From: Spirometra erinaceieuropaei
Lineage: Eukaryota; Platyhelminthes; Cestoda; Diphyllobothriidea; Diphyllobothriidae
Assembly: GCA_902702965.1 (NCBI GenBank)
Contig: CACRXP010000434.1
Coordinates: 296,038 to 360,037 of the forward strand
Direction of reading: 5' to 3'
Length of the DNA stretch: 64,000 nucleotides
The position numbers were made by a program, and so were the translations under genes. Under the pieces are notes generated by a model. The model saw only the letters and a program-made list of their open reading frames with translations. It was not told the origin of the DNA and made no database searches. Numbering within the stretch: position 1 is the first letter of the stretch; each line of letters begins with the position of its first letter. Below, one piece after another: positions 1-12,039 of this stretch.

Positions 1-919
1 TATCCCATTCAGTAGTATAAGCCGCGATTTGGAATTTGACGTCGTTCATCCTTACTGTTGATGCATGTTCGGTTACCCGCGCCACTACCAGTCTTCCCAT
101 TCCTCTTACGTAATTGCGCAGTATCGACTAAACGACTCTGGACGTTGTTCGAGGAGGCTCTGCTTCCCAGTCGGCTTTCGGTGGACGACGGCGAATAGAT
201 GAATTAGTCCTTTGCTCTCCTTCCTCGTGTTTCGCGCCTTGTAAGCTACCGTAGGTAGTATACAACGTAAATACATCCCCTATCTAGATCTCTGTCCTCA
301 GTACCGTTATATTTAACGTGACAACATTATTTCCGTAGAGTTGTTGAACTCTGGTTGTCACTAGCCTTTGCTGCTGATAGCCTCTTCTTACGTGTGCAAG
401 TGATCATAAAAAAGAATTTTAAACAATCTCCACTCATTAGCGGCCCACTTTTCACCCACGCGTCTTTTTTATAACCTGCATTTGTCCTTGACAGTTTTTT
501 GAATATTCTCCGCACTTGTTGCCAAGATCATGGAGGAAAATGAAAACTGATGGCTGCTGACACCAATTTGAGACGCGCGCAAGTGTAGGACGCAGAATAG
601 GTCTTTCTTTTGGTTTGTTACATGCGTACGCACGCAGCTACTTCACTTTCAACTCTTAAAGCTGTTCAAATGTACTCCTTTCATAATTAAATTACCTAAT
701 CCGATCGGTCCTCGGGGCAGAGGACAGGGTAAGATAGTCTAAAAGTGTTTTAAATGATGATTTGTCTTCATCCGTCACAGTCTCCACCTCCATCTTTGAG
801 TAAGACAAGATTTCTCGAATAAACCCAAACTTTTATAGCCACTTGTCATGTTGAAATTACGAGGTGCATTTGCGAAACCGTGAGACGCTGCAGCCACCGT
901 CTTTTTTTTCCTCTTTCAG
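1..919 (+). other. Intron or upstream sequence of the host gene
   Basis: No coding frame, repeat family or RNA gene is recognisable here. The stretch ends in a pyrimidine-rich tract and AG at 918-919, which reads as a splice acceptor for the exon starting at 920. The preceding exon must therefore lie left of the window. Confidence 0.5.
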
Positions 920-1941
920 GTTCATGGAGTTCGCACGTCACAAGTTCTCCGAGAGCACCTTATCGACCCGATTCCAGAACTCGGGAACCCTATTCAACAC
1001 CCTGTCAGGGTCTCTATCCTTCGGTCGTCTACCGCGCTCCCTCCGGCAACACAAATGGCGCCACACCGGCGGCGGAATGCTCTCACAATCCGTGATGACT
1101 ATTCACGGCAGCGGTAAACTTGTGGATACGAACAGCACCTGGGGCAGCAGCAGCAACAGACGGCAGCTCAGCTACCGACGCCGTTCCAAGATCTCCCTGC
1201 CACTCCTGCCACATCAACAACACGCTACGGCTGATCGCGGTGGCCGGGGGAGCCGCGGGGGTACCCCTGGCCAGCGCAGGCGTCCCCAGACCAATCTCAT
1301 CATCGGAGGACCCTCCTCTACCTCTAGCCGGGATGACCTGCTGGTTGAGGGAGCCTCAAAGAGGGCTGCCAATGCCACCGCAGGTCATCTACACGGTACA
1401 CTCCCCAGTCCGCATCCCTGGTCTCTGCCAAGCCCGGGGACCCAGTACGACTCCTCCTCCGACCGTCATCTCCTCTCCTCCACGGGCCCCGACTGCACCA
1501 ACAGTCTCCTCTCGGCTGGCATTGATGGCAGCTACGGTGCTGGCTCAAGTAGTCAAACTCGGCGCCAGACCCTGCTCTCTGCGGAGACCAACTTGACCAG
1601 TCTGAGCGGCGGCGAGGATGGCGCGATGGTCTTGCCGGAGTTGCCTGCCGACGCGACCATTGAGGGCTTCACGGACTCTCTACCCTGGCGGACGGTGCCA
1701 CGACATCATCTCCTGAGCGGCGGTTTCTCCAACGGCTTCCGCCGTCTTTCACGTTTCTTCCACACTGTCGGGAGTTCCATCTCGCCGTCCGGGGGGTCCT
1801 CGATGCTGCGGAAGACGCGCGGTAGCAGTGCGACAGACTCCAGTCGAAACAGTGTCCAGGATGCCACACTTGGTCGATCCGGCGGCCTTCACCCACTGCC
1901 CGGTATCTCCGATAGGACTCTCAACGCAACTGCCATCGGCG
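920..1941 (+). CDS. Internal exon 1 (of 6 visible) of an unidentified multi-exon gene
   Basis: This is a long open frame encoding about 340 residues. It follows a T-rich tract ending in AG (918-919) and enters in phase 2. The proposed donor is GT at 1942 (GGCG/gtagtg), leaving one base of a codon, which matches the two leading bases of the next exon. An ATG lies upstream at 864, but it precedes the splice acceptor and is not taken as the start. The product begins FMEFARHKFSESTL and is rich in Ser, Gly, Arg and Thr, with no membrane segment or catalytic motif that I can see. That composition suggests a disordered region, perhaps a cytoplasmic tail or scaffold linker. I do not recognise the family. 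The whole model gives 2211 bases in frame (736 residues plus stop), and all five junction phases agree, which is the main support. The frame stays open to a stop at 1994, so a later donor is possible. Confidence 0.65.
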
Positions 1942-2239
1942 GTAGTGATGGTTCGTTGCAATCTTTATCACCTGTGTACAGTGTTTGGGGATGAATTGTG
2001 CAGGAGTGTAACCTTGTGGGAGTCAGAATTTGTGTTTTTGCTTATCACTGTCTTCTATGCCTATCACGCAACCGCTTAAGTGCCGGTCCAGCTTGAGAGT
2101 GTTTTGTTGATATCCGACTCTCAATTTTGCAGTGATGAACCGTTTTATCATGACCGCATGGTCGTTAGCCAGGAAATGCCCGTGTCCCACCCTTGCGTGC
2201 TCCTTTTTAATTTGTTCCCTCTTCTTGCCCTTTGTCTGT

Positions 2240-2710
2240 CCTTCTTCTTCTTCTTCTTCTTCTTCTTCTTCTTCTTCTTCTTCTTCTTCTTCTTCTTCTT
2301 CTTCTTCTCTTTCTTTTTGGAAAAAGTCTCCCTTTAGGAAGATCCATCCTTTTTACCTCTCTTCTCATCTTCCTCCACCTTTATCCTCCCGACCTCCCAT
2401 ACATCTTCTCTTCTTCTTTCATTAAANNNNNNNNNNNNNNNNNNNNNNNNNNNNNNNNNNNNNNNNNNNNNNNNNNNNNNNNNNNNNNNNNNNNNNNNNN
2501 NNNNNNNNNNNNNNNNNNNNNNNNNNNNNNNNNNNNNNNNNNNNNNNNNNNNNNNNNNNNNNNNNNNNNNNNNNNNNNNNNNNNNNNNNNNNNNNNNNNN
2601 NNNNNNNTCCTCCTCCTCCTCCTCCTCCTCTTCCTCCTCCTCCTCATCCTCCTCCCCCTTCCTCTTCTTCTTCTTCTTCTTCTTCTTCTTATTCTCCTTC
2701 TTCTTCCTTT
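2240..2710. repeat. (TTC)n / (TCC)n microsatellite interrupted by gap
   Basis: There are pure TTC repeats left of the gap, then TCC and TTC repeats to its right. This is direct pattern reading. Confidence 0.9.
2427..2607. other. Assembly gap (N run)
   Basis: 181 consecutive N. Confidence 1.
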
Positions 2711-3160
2711 TCTTCGTCTCCTTGTCGACATTCTTATGTCCCCACACCTTCCTACACTCCTCTGGCCGTCTGAAATTTTGTTCATATCAGCATTTTCCTT
2801 TTTCTCAATTTAATATACCGACTGCGACTTCTTCACCTCCCCTTCCTGGTCAATTCTTGAGAACTTCCGTACTTTGAAAAATTGATGTTACTCACGTGTA
2901 GTTTTAGTAACTGATGGATGTGAGACTTATATTCTGCACTTGGACAACTTGCTGCATACGGTCAGAGCACGTGTGAGATGGGAGAATACGCTTCGGGATA
3001 ACAAGTGTCAATACGACAACCCCTAACGCCGAAGTCAAAGTTCAGCGACGAGACAGCGTACAAGTAGTCTGGTGGTGCGGATAACACGCACACAGTATAC
3101 TTGCCTTTCAGTTGCGCATACAATCTGCTTAGTCTTCGCCGGCTTGGGTTTTCTTTTCAG

Positions 3161-3462
3161 CTGCCAGCCTTCCTCGACGACTCGGCGCCGAGGAGAGGTC
3201 TGCCATCTGTCTCCTGGATCCCACCTCTTGTCGTCTGAACCATCCTCAACACCACCAGCCGACGCATGGACTGAGTACAGACGACTTCAACGCCTCCATG
3301 CAGCGTACATTTATTGATCTCCCCTCCTGCAAGAACCCCCTTCGGCCTGATGATAGCATCACTCGTCAGCCGCCCTCGGAATCCAACACCCTGCATCAAC
3401 GGACGCTCTCCTCCACAACGCCCCTCGTTACCGTGATGGCAGCTACGCCACGGCTTCCTCCA
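3161..3462 (+). CDS. Exon 2 of the unidentified multi-exon gene
   Basis: The exon is preceded by ttttcttttcag and followed by gtgagt. Two leading bases complete the codon split from exon 1, then 100 codons stay open to CCA at 3460-3462, so it exits in phase 0. The product contains GAEERSAICLLDPTSC and ends with VMAATPRLPP. It is again Ser/Thr/Pro-rich with no recognised domain. Only one of the three frames is open across the whole exon, and it is the one whose phase matches both neighbours. Confidence 0.6.
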
Positions 3463-5340
3463 GTGAGTGCCATCTGGTTGCTACTAAATTCGAAGTGAAA
3501 TACAGACATTTCAGTTGAAGGTTACCGTATGAAGTAGAACTCACTAAGCATTATCTTTCGACTGCTTTCTGAGAGACGCAGTTTAGGAAGGATTGCCGAA
3601 TAGTCTTGGCTGAAGGATTCGTTTCCCACTTGCGAATATCTTAGTTGAAAGCCGAAACCGACTAAGCCAGCTGCCTGCTTCTATTTCTTTAGCATTAACA
3701 GAGTAGCGATTGTGATGGAAGGGTGTTCACCAATCAGGTTAGAGGACATGCTTGATCTGTTATTCCTTTTTGGGGTGGAGGGGGGAAGTAATTTCAGTAT
3801 TCCCAATTATTGCGGACGCAACAGCGGGTGAAAACCTCCCCCCCCCGGTTACCTGACATGGGGTTGGACATGACCGGCTGAGGACGGCTGGTGGGCCAGA
3901 AATTGCCACTACAGGCTGCGATGTCTTTGTCGACAATCTGTTTTGGGCGCCGTATTTATAATTCCCCCAGAAATACTTTCGGATATTGTCTTCTGTGGTC
4001 GGCGATTAGAAAATTGCACCTACTGGAAGACAAATCCTCAAAAACTAGTTGTCCCGACTTAAGAAAGTGAAGACGTGTTGCTGAGAAATACGGGGCAAAC
4101 TGGTACACTCGTTTCGGCGTCACTTGCTATCGCCAGCCTGCCATATCTCGACCATTGGGTCACGCAAGCGTGTTCTTCCGGCTGTGCTTGGGAGTATCCG
4201 AGGTCAGGTGGGAGAGTGTTTCCTCGCGGAACTGCGAGGGCTGAAGCCAGAACGAATCACCCTGGCCCCCTCCTCTCCTTCGGCATTAATTTGCCGTTCT
4301 CGATTCGGTCGCCTTCAGGAATACAAGGTCGGGATTTCAATGCAACCGCAGACGTCCATGTTTCCTAGTTTGATCACGTGAGGTCGTTGAGTTTCATGGG
4401 AACTGTCAACGGAGGTTTCGACAATTTCTCTGTCTCTGTAAGGTTGAAGGGCTCTGTTAAACGCGTCGAGGGTTTGCAGAATGCCTTACCTATGCCTTCC
4501 TTGAGAGCAGTTGGATAAAAATATCGTCCGCATTGAGCAGCCGTTTGCCCGCAGCCTTCGGAAGCAATTTTACTATCTGACAGCTTAGCTGTCGTAAGCA
4601 ATGATGCTCACCGATACATTTACGAGGAGGACCCATCTGCAGTGGCCTGCGCAACATCTATCGCACTTTTTCCAATGGCAGGACAAAGCCAGAACGACCA
4701 AGGTTGGGCGCGAGCGCAGTGGCTCACAAAAATTAGGTACTCCTCTACGCGTGCTACTCACATGATTCGGTTCCGAGTCAACCACAACTATCCCAAATAA
4801 GGGCTGCTTGGATCTCGCTTGCGTGAAAGTGTCGTGGAAGTCACATTAGACAACAGTTGTTTCGGCCTGGTCCTAAATCCCCAGAAGGATAAACCTACTA
4901 CATCAGAGCAGATATATTTTCACTGACACGTATGTTTGAGCACAGGCCTCGAAAATTTGTCAGACAGGAGTCTTAGTCCGCTATACGATCTCCTCGATCA
5001 ATCAGAAATAATTTTCCCGAGTCTTCCGCTGGCCAATACGTCTCCCGTGTCGTGGGATTCTGTTTAGAAGGAAATATTTAATCTGCTCACATGCTTGTGG
5101 CCAATCAGTAGGTACCAATGTAAGTACATTTTGTTAGTATATGTTTCGTAGCAGTCTGTATTTCATTGCGTACTATCACTACCACTCTTCTATTTCAAAA
5201 GTTGACGAATAATGCTCCTGAAGGAACGTAGACAGTCAGACAATGCATGCCGATTCAAACGAATTTTCTAACATCGCGGCATCTGGGCAGTGATGCTAAC
5301 CGTGAATGTGCAGAGTCATTCTATTGACAGCCTGTTCGGT
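3463..5340 (+). other. Intron sequence without recognised features
   Basis: There is no gene or identified repeat. Overlapping GC-richer open frames at about 4075-4381 have no splice context that fits the gene model and no motif I recognise. They may be an old mobile-element fragment. Confidence 0.4.
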
Positions 5341-5344
5341 TATA

Positions 5345-5865
5345 AGAGTGGGCGTCTCAAGTTGTTTATAAAGTTTACAATATGGTTCAAACCCACTGCT
5401 AAATTCTATGAACACCACATGGTCTCCTTTTAATAGCGTACAGAAACGTATGATTTTCCGTACAAGGAAAATATACAGCTTCTAGGTTGGAGACCCTGAA
5501 TGAAAGTCTAACGACAGGTCGAGATCAAAATTATTCGGAAATTGGAGAAATTTTATAAAACCAAATCATACCCTGCTTTCAGGTATAACATTTACAGAAG
5601 GCGTAATGTTCTATCAAATAAGTGAAGAATGAATATTTTTATGCTGCCTTTGAAATATATTTGAATTTATAAAGGCATCGAGAATCTACGAGAATAATTA
5701 CTGCTAATTAAGTAGTAATTTTTATAGAGAGTAGTTTTTGCAGGCAGCCGGAAGGGTGTTCGTACAGAAGCTGGCATCCTGAAGTAACTGAACTTTCTTG
5801 AGATTATGTTGCAAGGGGTTTAATATTACAAGCCTACTCAAGTCACCTTTTCGACTTTGATCGCA
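5345..5865. mobile_element. Truncated copy of palindromic element, type A (one half)
   Basis: The sequence matches the central part and right arm of the palindromic elements at 8440-8960 and 10800-11345. It shares the ATGAATATTTTTATG block, the arm portion with AAGTAGT before a T-rich run and a TTTTTGCAGG-type block, and the end running through ACAAGCCTACT. The left arm is missing. Confidence 0.6.
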
Positions 5866-5929
5866 CGCACATCAACAGGGATACTTTCGTGTTTGTCTGT
5901 GTTCAGGAAATTGCTATTCATGCCGTTAT

Positions 5930-6760
5930 TGGCATTCATTGTGCACGGATTCCGCCCCACCCTTTCTTGTACTTACTTGTACTTGATACGGCTGCGATCA
6001 TGGCTGATCTAGCCGGCCTCGATGATGCCACGAACTGTACATTTCCACTCCTGACGATCCGCGGCAGCAGATCTGGACAGCTCAACCCATTCCCTTCGCC
6101 AAGGACGTAGACCGAATACCGAAAGTCCAAGAACCATCTCCATGTCTTGATGAAATGTGTCGAGCCAGGGTTTGAACTGGCCCCCTCTTCGACGACTCCA
6201 GTGGGGCAACAGTGCCGGATCGAGGACAGTAACACTGAGCTCCTGAGGTGGTCAACGAAGAACATGCCCGAATCACCTCAGTCGTCTTTCTTGGATGGCC
6301 TGAGTTATCCATGCGATGTTGTCGCAGCAAGCGCGGACTGTCTCATTTGAGACGAAGTCGGTGAACTTCGCACGACGGATGGCCCTCTAGCAGTGGCGGT
6401 CAAATACCTCCTGTTTTCGTTCGCCCTCCATGCGCAAAGCCGAGCATTCACAACCATAGAGAAGGACAGACCGTACAGATGCACGGTACATGCGAATCTT
6501 AGTGGCGATGGAGAGGTCGTGCCGGATTCACATGCATTTCCAATGGCTTGAGAAAACCCAGAGTGCAGCATCGATTTGGGAGACAATGTCGTCCCTACTC
6601 TGTCCATTCGGCAGCAGCCTCGCCCAAGGTGTGTAAAACTGTCTACTTCTTCAAGTTGACAGCCGTCACTCTCGAGGGGTGCCTTCTCCTGGTCAGGGAT
6701 GCAGCTTGAAAACACGTTGGTCTTCCCAGCCTTTATGGATAAATCGACCGGTGGTTATTC
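5930..6760 (-). pseudogene. LINE reverse-transcriptase 3' end (RTE-like), degraded
   Basis: Read on the minus strand from about 6760 downward, the translation shows the C-terminal region of a LINE reverse transcriptase. In order it has a CIPDQEK block, LEEVDSFTHLG, SVRSVLLYGCE (the Y-G-C-E signature after the RT core), RRLR*FGHVLR with the expected Trp replaced by a stop, and a distal block ending AAADRQEWK. These are typical of RTE/CR1-type elements. The frame is broken by several stops and shifts, so it cannot encode a working enzyme. It lies antisense in the intron between exons 2 and 3. The clade assignment is an inference from motif style. Confidence 0.75.
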
Positions 6761-7654
6761 AAAACACCCCTTAAGTTGCGCTTCCCAAAGCCGACAATTG
6801 TGCAAGGCAGCTCGACGGCAGTAGGGTGATTTGGGGGGTGGATCCGCTGTCCGGGCGCTCCGGGCTGAGATTGCAGATGTCGAGGGAAACCATACTTGAT
6901 GCTGTACCATTGCAGTGGGATGCAATCCTTTAACAGGTGGCTGATTTATCTGGTAGATGCGCGACCAACCTGTGAGGTTAGACGGCTGGGAAGATCGTTA
7001 AATTGCTCTCCTGTCAGACTCGTTGCTAGTGGGTGTCGAAAATCGTCATGCTTATTTCCATGGCTGAAGGGGACCGTTCTCTCCAGGCGGATCAGCACTC
7101 GTCAGAATGATGCACTAAAAAGACCTCGGGCGTCTTAGACATCCGACATCTGTGACGCAGGAATTGAAGTCGTCGCAACACTGGGCAGGAACAACCATCA
7201 GAAGTGGCCAGCAAATCAGTCGTTTAGGCCGACGGGAAAAAATAAATTTTGACAATAAAAAGACCTGGGTGGAATTTCCAGTTACAGTTAATATAAGAAA
7301 AGTGTTCTCACGGTCTGTGCATTTTTATCTTGGCTTCAAATGGTGGCGGGTATTTTCGATTTTGTTCATTGGCTTCTCACTCGGGCTGTACACCGCCCCC
7401 ACCCCGCTGTTCATCTGATGCCTTGACCTGATAGAGAACGGCATTGTCGCTCGAATGATGGTGAATGAAACCATGTCAGCAACGTGACCCTTGGATGAAA
7501 TTATGTGCTCTTTAATCCACCCGAGTTAGCAGAAAGTGATTTCAGCTATCCAAGGCAATACAGTACATGTACAAACTCACGAAATGTCAACCGAGATTGT
7601 GAAATGCTTTTTCGACTCGAAAAGATTACCTAAGTAGGGTTGCAATATTAATCA

Positions 7655-8105
7655 CTGTTGAAGAAGGAGACACGATCGCCGGGACAAGAGCTTTATTAGC
7701 CTGACGTTTCGGATTCCTACTCGAATCCATCATCAGAGACAAAGAGGCAGAAACGGGTGGTTGTTGCACAAGGGGCTGCGGTATTTATAGGATGCAGTAG
7801 CCATGCTACCGCATACCTATGAACATTCACGGCTCCTTCCTTCATCCGGGATCGTCGCACTTGGTGTGATCACTGCTTGGTGGCCGACATTCGAGTCGAT
7901 AATTGCTGCAATTTCATCACGTGCGTTGGATGTTGGCGTGATGATTGCTCGACCATCTGACGCACCGACCCCGGTGTTGGGAAAAGTGTTCACCTCTGCC
8001 CTCCCCGCATGGCTTGTTACTCCGCCTAGGCGAAGTTTTAGCAAGAAGTATGGAGTTGGAAGATCGGTGCACTTTTTGATGGACTAGGGGCCAGTAGACC
8101 ATGAT
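7655..8105 (-). mobile_element. Penelope-like element family 1, 3' fragment
   Basis: The minus-strand frame at about 8044-7817 carries LRLGGVTSHAG, VNTFPNTGVG, DGRAIITPTSNARDE and SATIPDEG. These are the same peptides as the longer copy at 23100-23955, so this is the region just downstream of the GIY-YIG endonuclease. The 3' end carries a hammerhead motif (7699-7740) followed by AATAAAGCTCTTGTCCCGGCG. The 5' part is missing. It is nested inside a palindromic element. Confidence 0.8.
7699..7740 (-). ncRNA. Hammerhead ribozyme motif in PLE 3' end
   Basis: Reading the minus strand: helix I strand GTCT, core CTGATGA (7736-7730), helix II GGATTC paired with GAATCC (six Watson-Crick pairs), core GAAA, then CGTC with predicted cleavage between 7703 and 7702, then AGGC pairing with GTCT. 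One extra T sits between the CTGATGA core and helix II. Helix III is only C-G plus the A-U of the core. ACGT is self-complementary, so a dimeric fold is expected. Hammerheads in PLEs are established in the literature. Activity of this copy is an inference. Confidence 0.75.
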
Positions 8106-8965
8106 TCCAGTAGCTCCCGGCAGCATAATTCCATGATAATTCAGTTACTTCAAGATGTCAGATTTCGAAAACGCTTCTTCCCAACCGCCTGCAAAAACCA
8201 CGAGCTGTAAAAAATGGGTACTTGGTATAAATTTTTCTCACTCAGTCTTGATTACTTATAAATTTAAACATACTTCTTAGAACATTTGCATAAAAATATT
8301 CACTCCTTTGTTCATTAGGCAGTAAATTGCGTCTTTTTTAAATATTATACTTGAGGAAAGGGTGTAATTTGGTTTTTAAAAGTTTCTAATTACTCGATTT
8401 TTTAAGGCCGTGAAATGCCCGTTTATAAAACATCATGTCCCTGCACTTACTAACGTTGCTTGTACAGTTCACAACATGGCTCAAATCAACTGCTAAATTT
8501 TATGGACCTCATGTAGTCTTCTCTTAATTCCATATAACAATGTATGATTTTGCGTACACGGCAAATTTACAGCATGCATTTTCGAAACCGTGAATGCAAA
8601 TGTAATGGCAGGTCAGATTCAAAATTATTCGGGAATTAGACAAGTTTCTTAAATCCGAATTATACCCTTTCTTTAAGCATAATATTTTAAAAAGACGTGG
8701 TTTTCTGCTAACGAGTAAATGCATGAATATTTTTATGCATGTTTTCTATGAGATGTATTTAAGGTTGTAAGGAATGGAAAATCAGTGAGAAAAAAGTATG
8801 CTAACTAATTATTCATTTTTACAGCTTGTAATTTTTGCGGGCGACTGGAAAGAAGTGTAGTTGAAAGCCGGCATTTTGAAGTTACTGAATTATCATGATC
8901 AACATTGCAACCCTACTTAGGTAATCTCCTCGAGTCGAAAACGCATTTCACCATCTTACACGGAT

Positions 8966-9622
8966 GGTGCCTGTTTATTAACTGAGCCACATCGTTGTCA
9001 ACTTCGCGTAGCCCAGACAATCTCATAGTGAAATGATAGCTCATGGCCTCTAGTCATTTGATGCGTTTGTCAATCCGACAGATCGATTGTCCCCAGCCCA
9101 TCTGAGCATCCCATGCACCCCTGGATTCTGGACAACAAAAGAGATTGGTAGATAAGATGCCTCCTTCCTCTCGGAAGCACTTGAGATCACTGCGATAAAC
9201 CTAACGCACTTGAAATTACCACGACAAGCTAACAAACGTGGTTTGGAGGGTTGACAGCCGAGGGGATGGCTTGTTCCTCACGAGTGTATTTTGTGTGGCT
9301 AGAGGACTGAGAGTCATACCACAACGGCTCCCTGTTAAGAGGACCTTCATAGAATTCGCATAGACTTGGGTCCCCAACCCTGGTATATGTAGTGGAGGGC
9401 GGCTCGTGTGTGGTACGCGTAGGTGTTTCGTGTATCTTTTTCAGATACTCCGACTGCGCCCACCCGCGGTCCTCCTGACTTTGTTTTGCCACCTGTGTTT
9501 GATGGGTGAGGGAGAAGAGAGTGCAGTAGATGCGGCGTAAGTCGTCTGCACGCGGTCGAATCATTAGTCGAACCCATGTGTCTGGAATTTTGCATTTATT
9601 TTTATCCTTTAACTCGCCCTAG
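8966..9622 (+). other. Intron sequence without recognised gene
   Basis: A 111-codon minus-strand frame at 9229-9564 is open but has no motif I recognise and overlaps another open frame, so I do not call it a gene. The stretch ends in ctcgccctag, the acceptor of exon 3. Confidence 0.4.
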
Positions 9623-9785
9623 TCCGAGGGACTTCCTCCGACCCCCGGTGCCTCTCTGCGGCCGAAACACAGCGAGGCCTTCAACGCGGAGACCTACATG
9701 GAGCCGAAAGGTGGAATCGTCACTGAGCAGTTGGCCGACTACGCACCCGTGGCTGAACCGAGGATGAAGACCTCTGTTTCGGAGG
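9623..9785 (+). CDS. Exon 3 of the unidentified multi-exon gene
   Basis: The acceptor is ...cgccctag and the donor is gtaggc at 9786. The exon enters in phase 0, as required by exon 2, and leaves one base, as required by exon 4. It encodes 54 residues including HSEAFNAETYMEPKGG and QLADYAPVAEPRMK. This is acidic and Pro-containing, with no known domain. One of the other two frames contains a stop inside the exon. Confidence 0.65.
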
Positions 9786-10364
9786 GTAGGCTTTTTGTTA
9801 TTTTTCAGCATTGTTTCACTAGCAGGGGTCATGAGGTAGATGCGCTGGACCAGCGAAGGGGCTTTAATCGGACTCCAACCGGCGTTATCGGGAACGCGCT
9901 CTCATAACTAATGTCAACATTGGGGTGTGGGGACGCGCCCAGTTGCCGGAAGGCGTAATGCCGATCCCTGTCGCTCCCTATTTTTGTTGTTGTCTAAAAT
10001 CCTGTTCAAGTGTTTGTTTCGGATCAGGTGCTCTGGCGTGGAGCGCCAAGGTGCGGGCTTACCTGCGGCCTCTCCCGTTCCGATCTTTTTGACTCACTCA
10101 TGACACCGGGCCCAGGTGGGGGAGGATGAGAGAGAGAGAGAGAGTGCGGTGGGTTCAACTATCACCATAACCTAATTTGCTCACAAGTCATCGTCCCTGC
10201 TCTCTCACCCCTGTTGTGGAGCACACGGAGGACATCGTCTCGAAATCGATGGTAGCGATGTCGTTGTTGTAGCATGGTTTTGCTGATATCATTCGCGCTA
10301 GGTAGGGCAACGGAACTGTGCATCAAAAATATATTTGAGCATCGGGAATCCCACTGAGAATCTA
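9786..10364 (+). other. Intron; contains a dispersed repeat and (GA)n
   Basis: About 10020-10130 is the reverse complement of a GC-rich repeat seen again at about 34825-34965 (shared blocks CCCCCACCTGGGCC and GAGAGGCCGCAG). A short (GA)n tract follows at 10130-10144. Nothing else is recognised. Confidence 0.5.
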
Positions 10365-11345
10365 CAATAGGTGGGCTTGCTCATGAAATGTCAACCGAAA
10401 TCCCGAAATGTGTTTTCGTTTCGAAAATATTAATTAAAGATGCCTGTAAAACTAGTTAGCCAGCAGCATAATTCTATAATAATTCAGTTACCTCAGGACG
10501 CCTGCCTTCGAAGGAACTTCTTTGCGGCTTTATGCAAAAAGCATGCACTGTAAAAAATGCCTACTTAGGTAGCATGCATTTTTCTCACTGATTTTCAATG
10601 CCCTTAAACATTCAATTACATTTCGTGGGGAACATATATAAAAATACCCATTCTTTTGTCCACTCGGTAGGAAATTATGTCTTCTGCCAATTTTATACTC
10701 GAAGGAAGGATAGAATTTGGCTTTAAAGATGTTTGTAATTGTGAGATTTTTTAATATCGTGAAATGGCCTTTCATAAAACGTCATTTCTCTGCATTTACC
10801 AATGTAGTCTGAAAAGTTAACAATATGGCTCAAATCCATTGCTTAATTTTATGAATACCATATGGTCTTCTCATAATGCCGTAGAGGAATGTATGGTTTT
10901 CGGTACTCGGAAGATATACGGATCGTTGTTTGGAAAAAGTGAGTGCAATGCAGGTCGGGGTTGGACATTTTTCGGGAATTGGGAAAGTTTTTAAAACCAA
11001 ATCATACCCTTCCTTTTAGTATAAAATTGAAAAAAACGTAATTTTCTACCGAAAGAGTGACAGAATGAATACCTTTATGCGTGTTTTCCATGAAATATAA
11101 TGGGATGTTTAAGGGCTTGAAATCAACGAGAAAAATGCATGCCACTTAAGTAGTCGTTTTTTACAGAGTACAGTTCCTGCATGCAGCCGGAAAGAAATAT
11201 ATTCGAAAGCCGGTATCCTGGGGTAACTGAATTATTATAGAGTTACGCTGCATGATGATTAGTTTTACAACCCTACTTAATTAATCTTCTCGAAACGAAA
11301 ACACATTTCGGAATTTCGGTTGACATTTCATGAGTTAGCCCACAT
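10365..11345. mobile_element. Palindromic (fold-back) element type A, full length
   Basis: The left terminus TAGGTGGGCTTGCTCATGAA is mirrored at the right by TTCATGAGTTAGCCCACATA. The inner arm blocks CAACCGAAAT, CATAATTCTATAATAATTCA and TAGGTAGCATGCATTTTTCT recur as reverse complements in order on the right side. The arms are about 380 bases each around a loop of about 220 bases. Minus-strand frames inside are not conserved between copies. It looks like a miniature non-autonomous DNA transposon flanked by TA. Confidence 0.75.
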
Positions 11346-12039
11346 ACTTTATAATTAAAGTTAAGAAGTAGACCCGCGAAAGCCGAATCGGTTCTTTTCT
11401 AGAGACCCTGCAGTGTATGCCGCGGAACGAAGAAAACCTTGACAAGAACATCCGAACTATCAGCGACATTTTTAGGTGCACATTAATTTCTTGCCCTGAT
11501 GACACTAGATGTTTCGTCCCATAAACACGATGGCCAGCGCCAATTCCCCCCCCCCCCCGGGGGACAGTTGTGAGATGCGTTTGAACTGAACGTACGCGGT
11601 ATCGAATCTACTTTCTCATTCCACACTCGCCGCGTTTCTTCGAAAGGGCGAGGTCAAGACGACAATGGGGGGGGGGAGGGGGGACGAGCATGAAACCCTT
11701 ACTCTCGACCCGCCAGGCAAGGGGTCTCCTTGGTGTGACCGACGCTTTGAGCTCGGTTTCGTGGACCTCAGAATGAGAGCTGAACGCCGGATGGTATTTC
11801 AGAAGGGCGCTTACAATGCCTGACTGCATCATTGAATGGTCATGCGACTGGAGGAATTGGCGGAGATTATTTGAACGTCATTACTTGTCACGCGCATGTA
11901 CGACAGTAGCCACGAACTCCTGCACACAACCCGACTGACGAGCGCCGTGAGCGACTGTAGCCTATGGTTTGGTCCGGCACTACAGCAATACAACCGGTTA
12001 GGAGGCCAACTCCAACTTGGGTTTATAGTTGAGTTATCC
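11346..12039 (+). other. Intron sequence, mostly GC-rich, possible 5' remnant of the adjacent PLE
   Basis: It holds C- and G-homopolymer runs (about 11548 and 11666). No motif of a reverse transcriptase is clear before about 12050, so any link with the PLE to the right is uncertain. Confidence 0.35.

Larger units (their letters stand above)
1942..3160 (+). other. Intron with triplet microsatellites and an assembly gap
   Basis: This intron of about 1.2 kb contains a (TTC)n run at about 2240-2307, a run of N at 2427-2607 and (TCC)n/(TTC)n runs at 2608-2710. Poly-Ser, poly-Phe or poly-Leu frames across it are artefacts of the triplet repeat. The gap lies inside the microsatellite, so its true length is uncertain. 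It ends in a pyrimidine tract and AG at 3159-3160. Confidence 0.6.
7540..8965. mobile_element. Palindromic element type A, split by a nested PLE
   Basis: The left end begins near 7565 with ACTCACGAAATGTCAACCG. The right end near 8880-8965 carries its reverse complement (CGAAAACGCATTTC). The arms pair over about 370 bases. A Penelope-like fragment in minus orientation (about 7655-8105) interrupts the left arm, which resumes at about 8110 with the CAGCATAATTC block. The element has no coding capacity. Confidence 0.7.

Noticed and set aside
864..919. ATG at 864 as the start of the first coding region
   Set aside because: It lies upstream of a pyrimidine tract and AG acceptor at 918-919. The frame from 920 joins the downstream exons by phase, so 864-919 is better read as intron.
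2080..2813. Poly-Ser, poly-Leu and Lys/Glu-rich open frames
   Set aside because: They are translations of TTC/TCC triplet repeats and of the N gap.
4075..4381. Two overlapping open frames as a possible extra exon
   Set aside because: No acceptor/donor pair fits the gene phases, and no motif is recognised.
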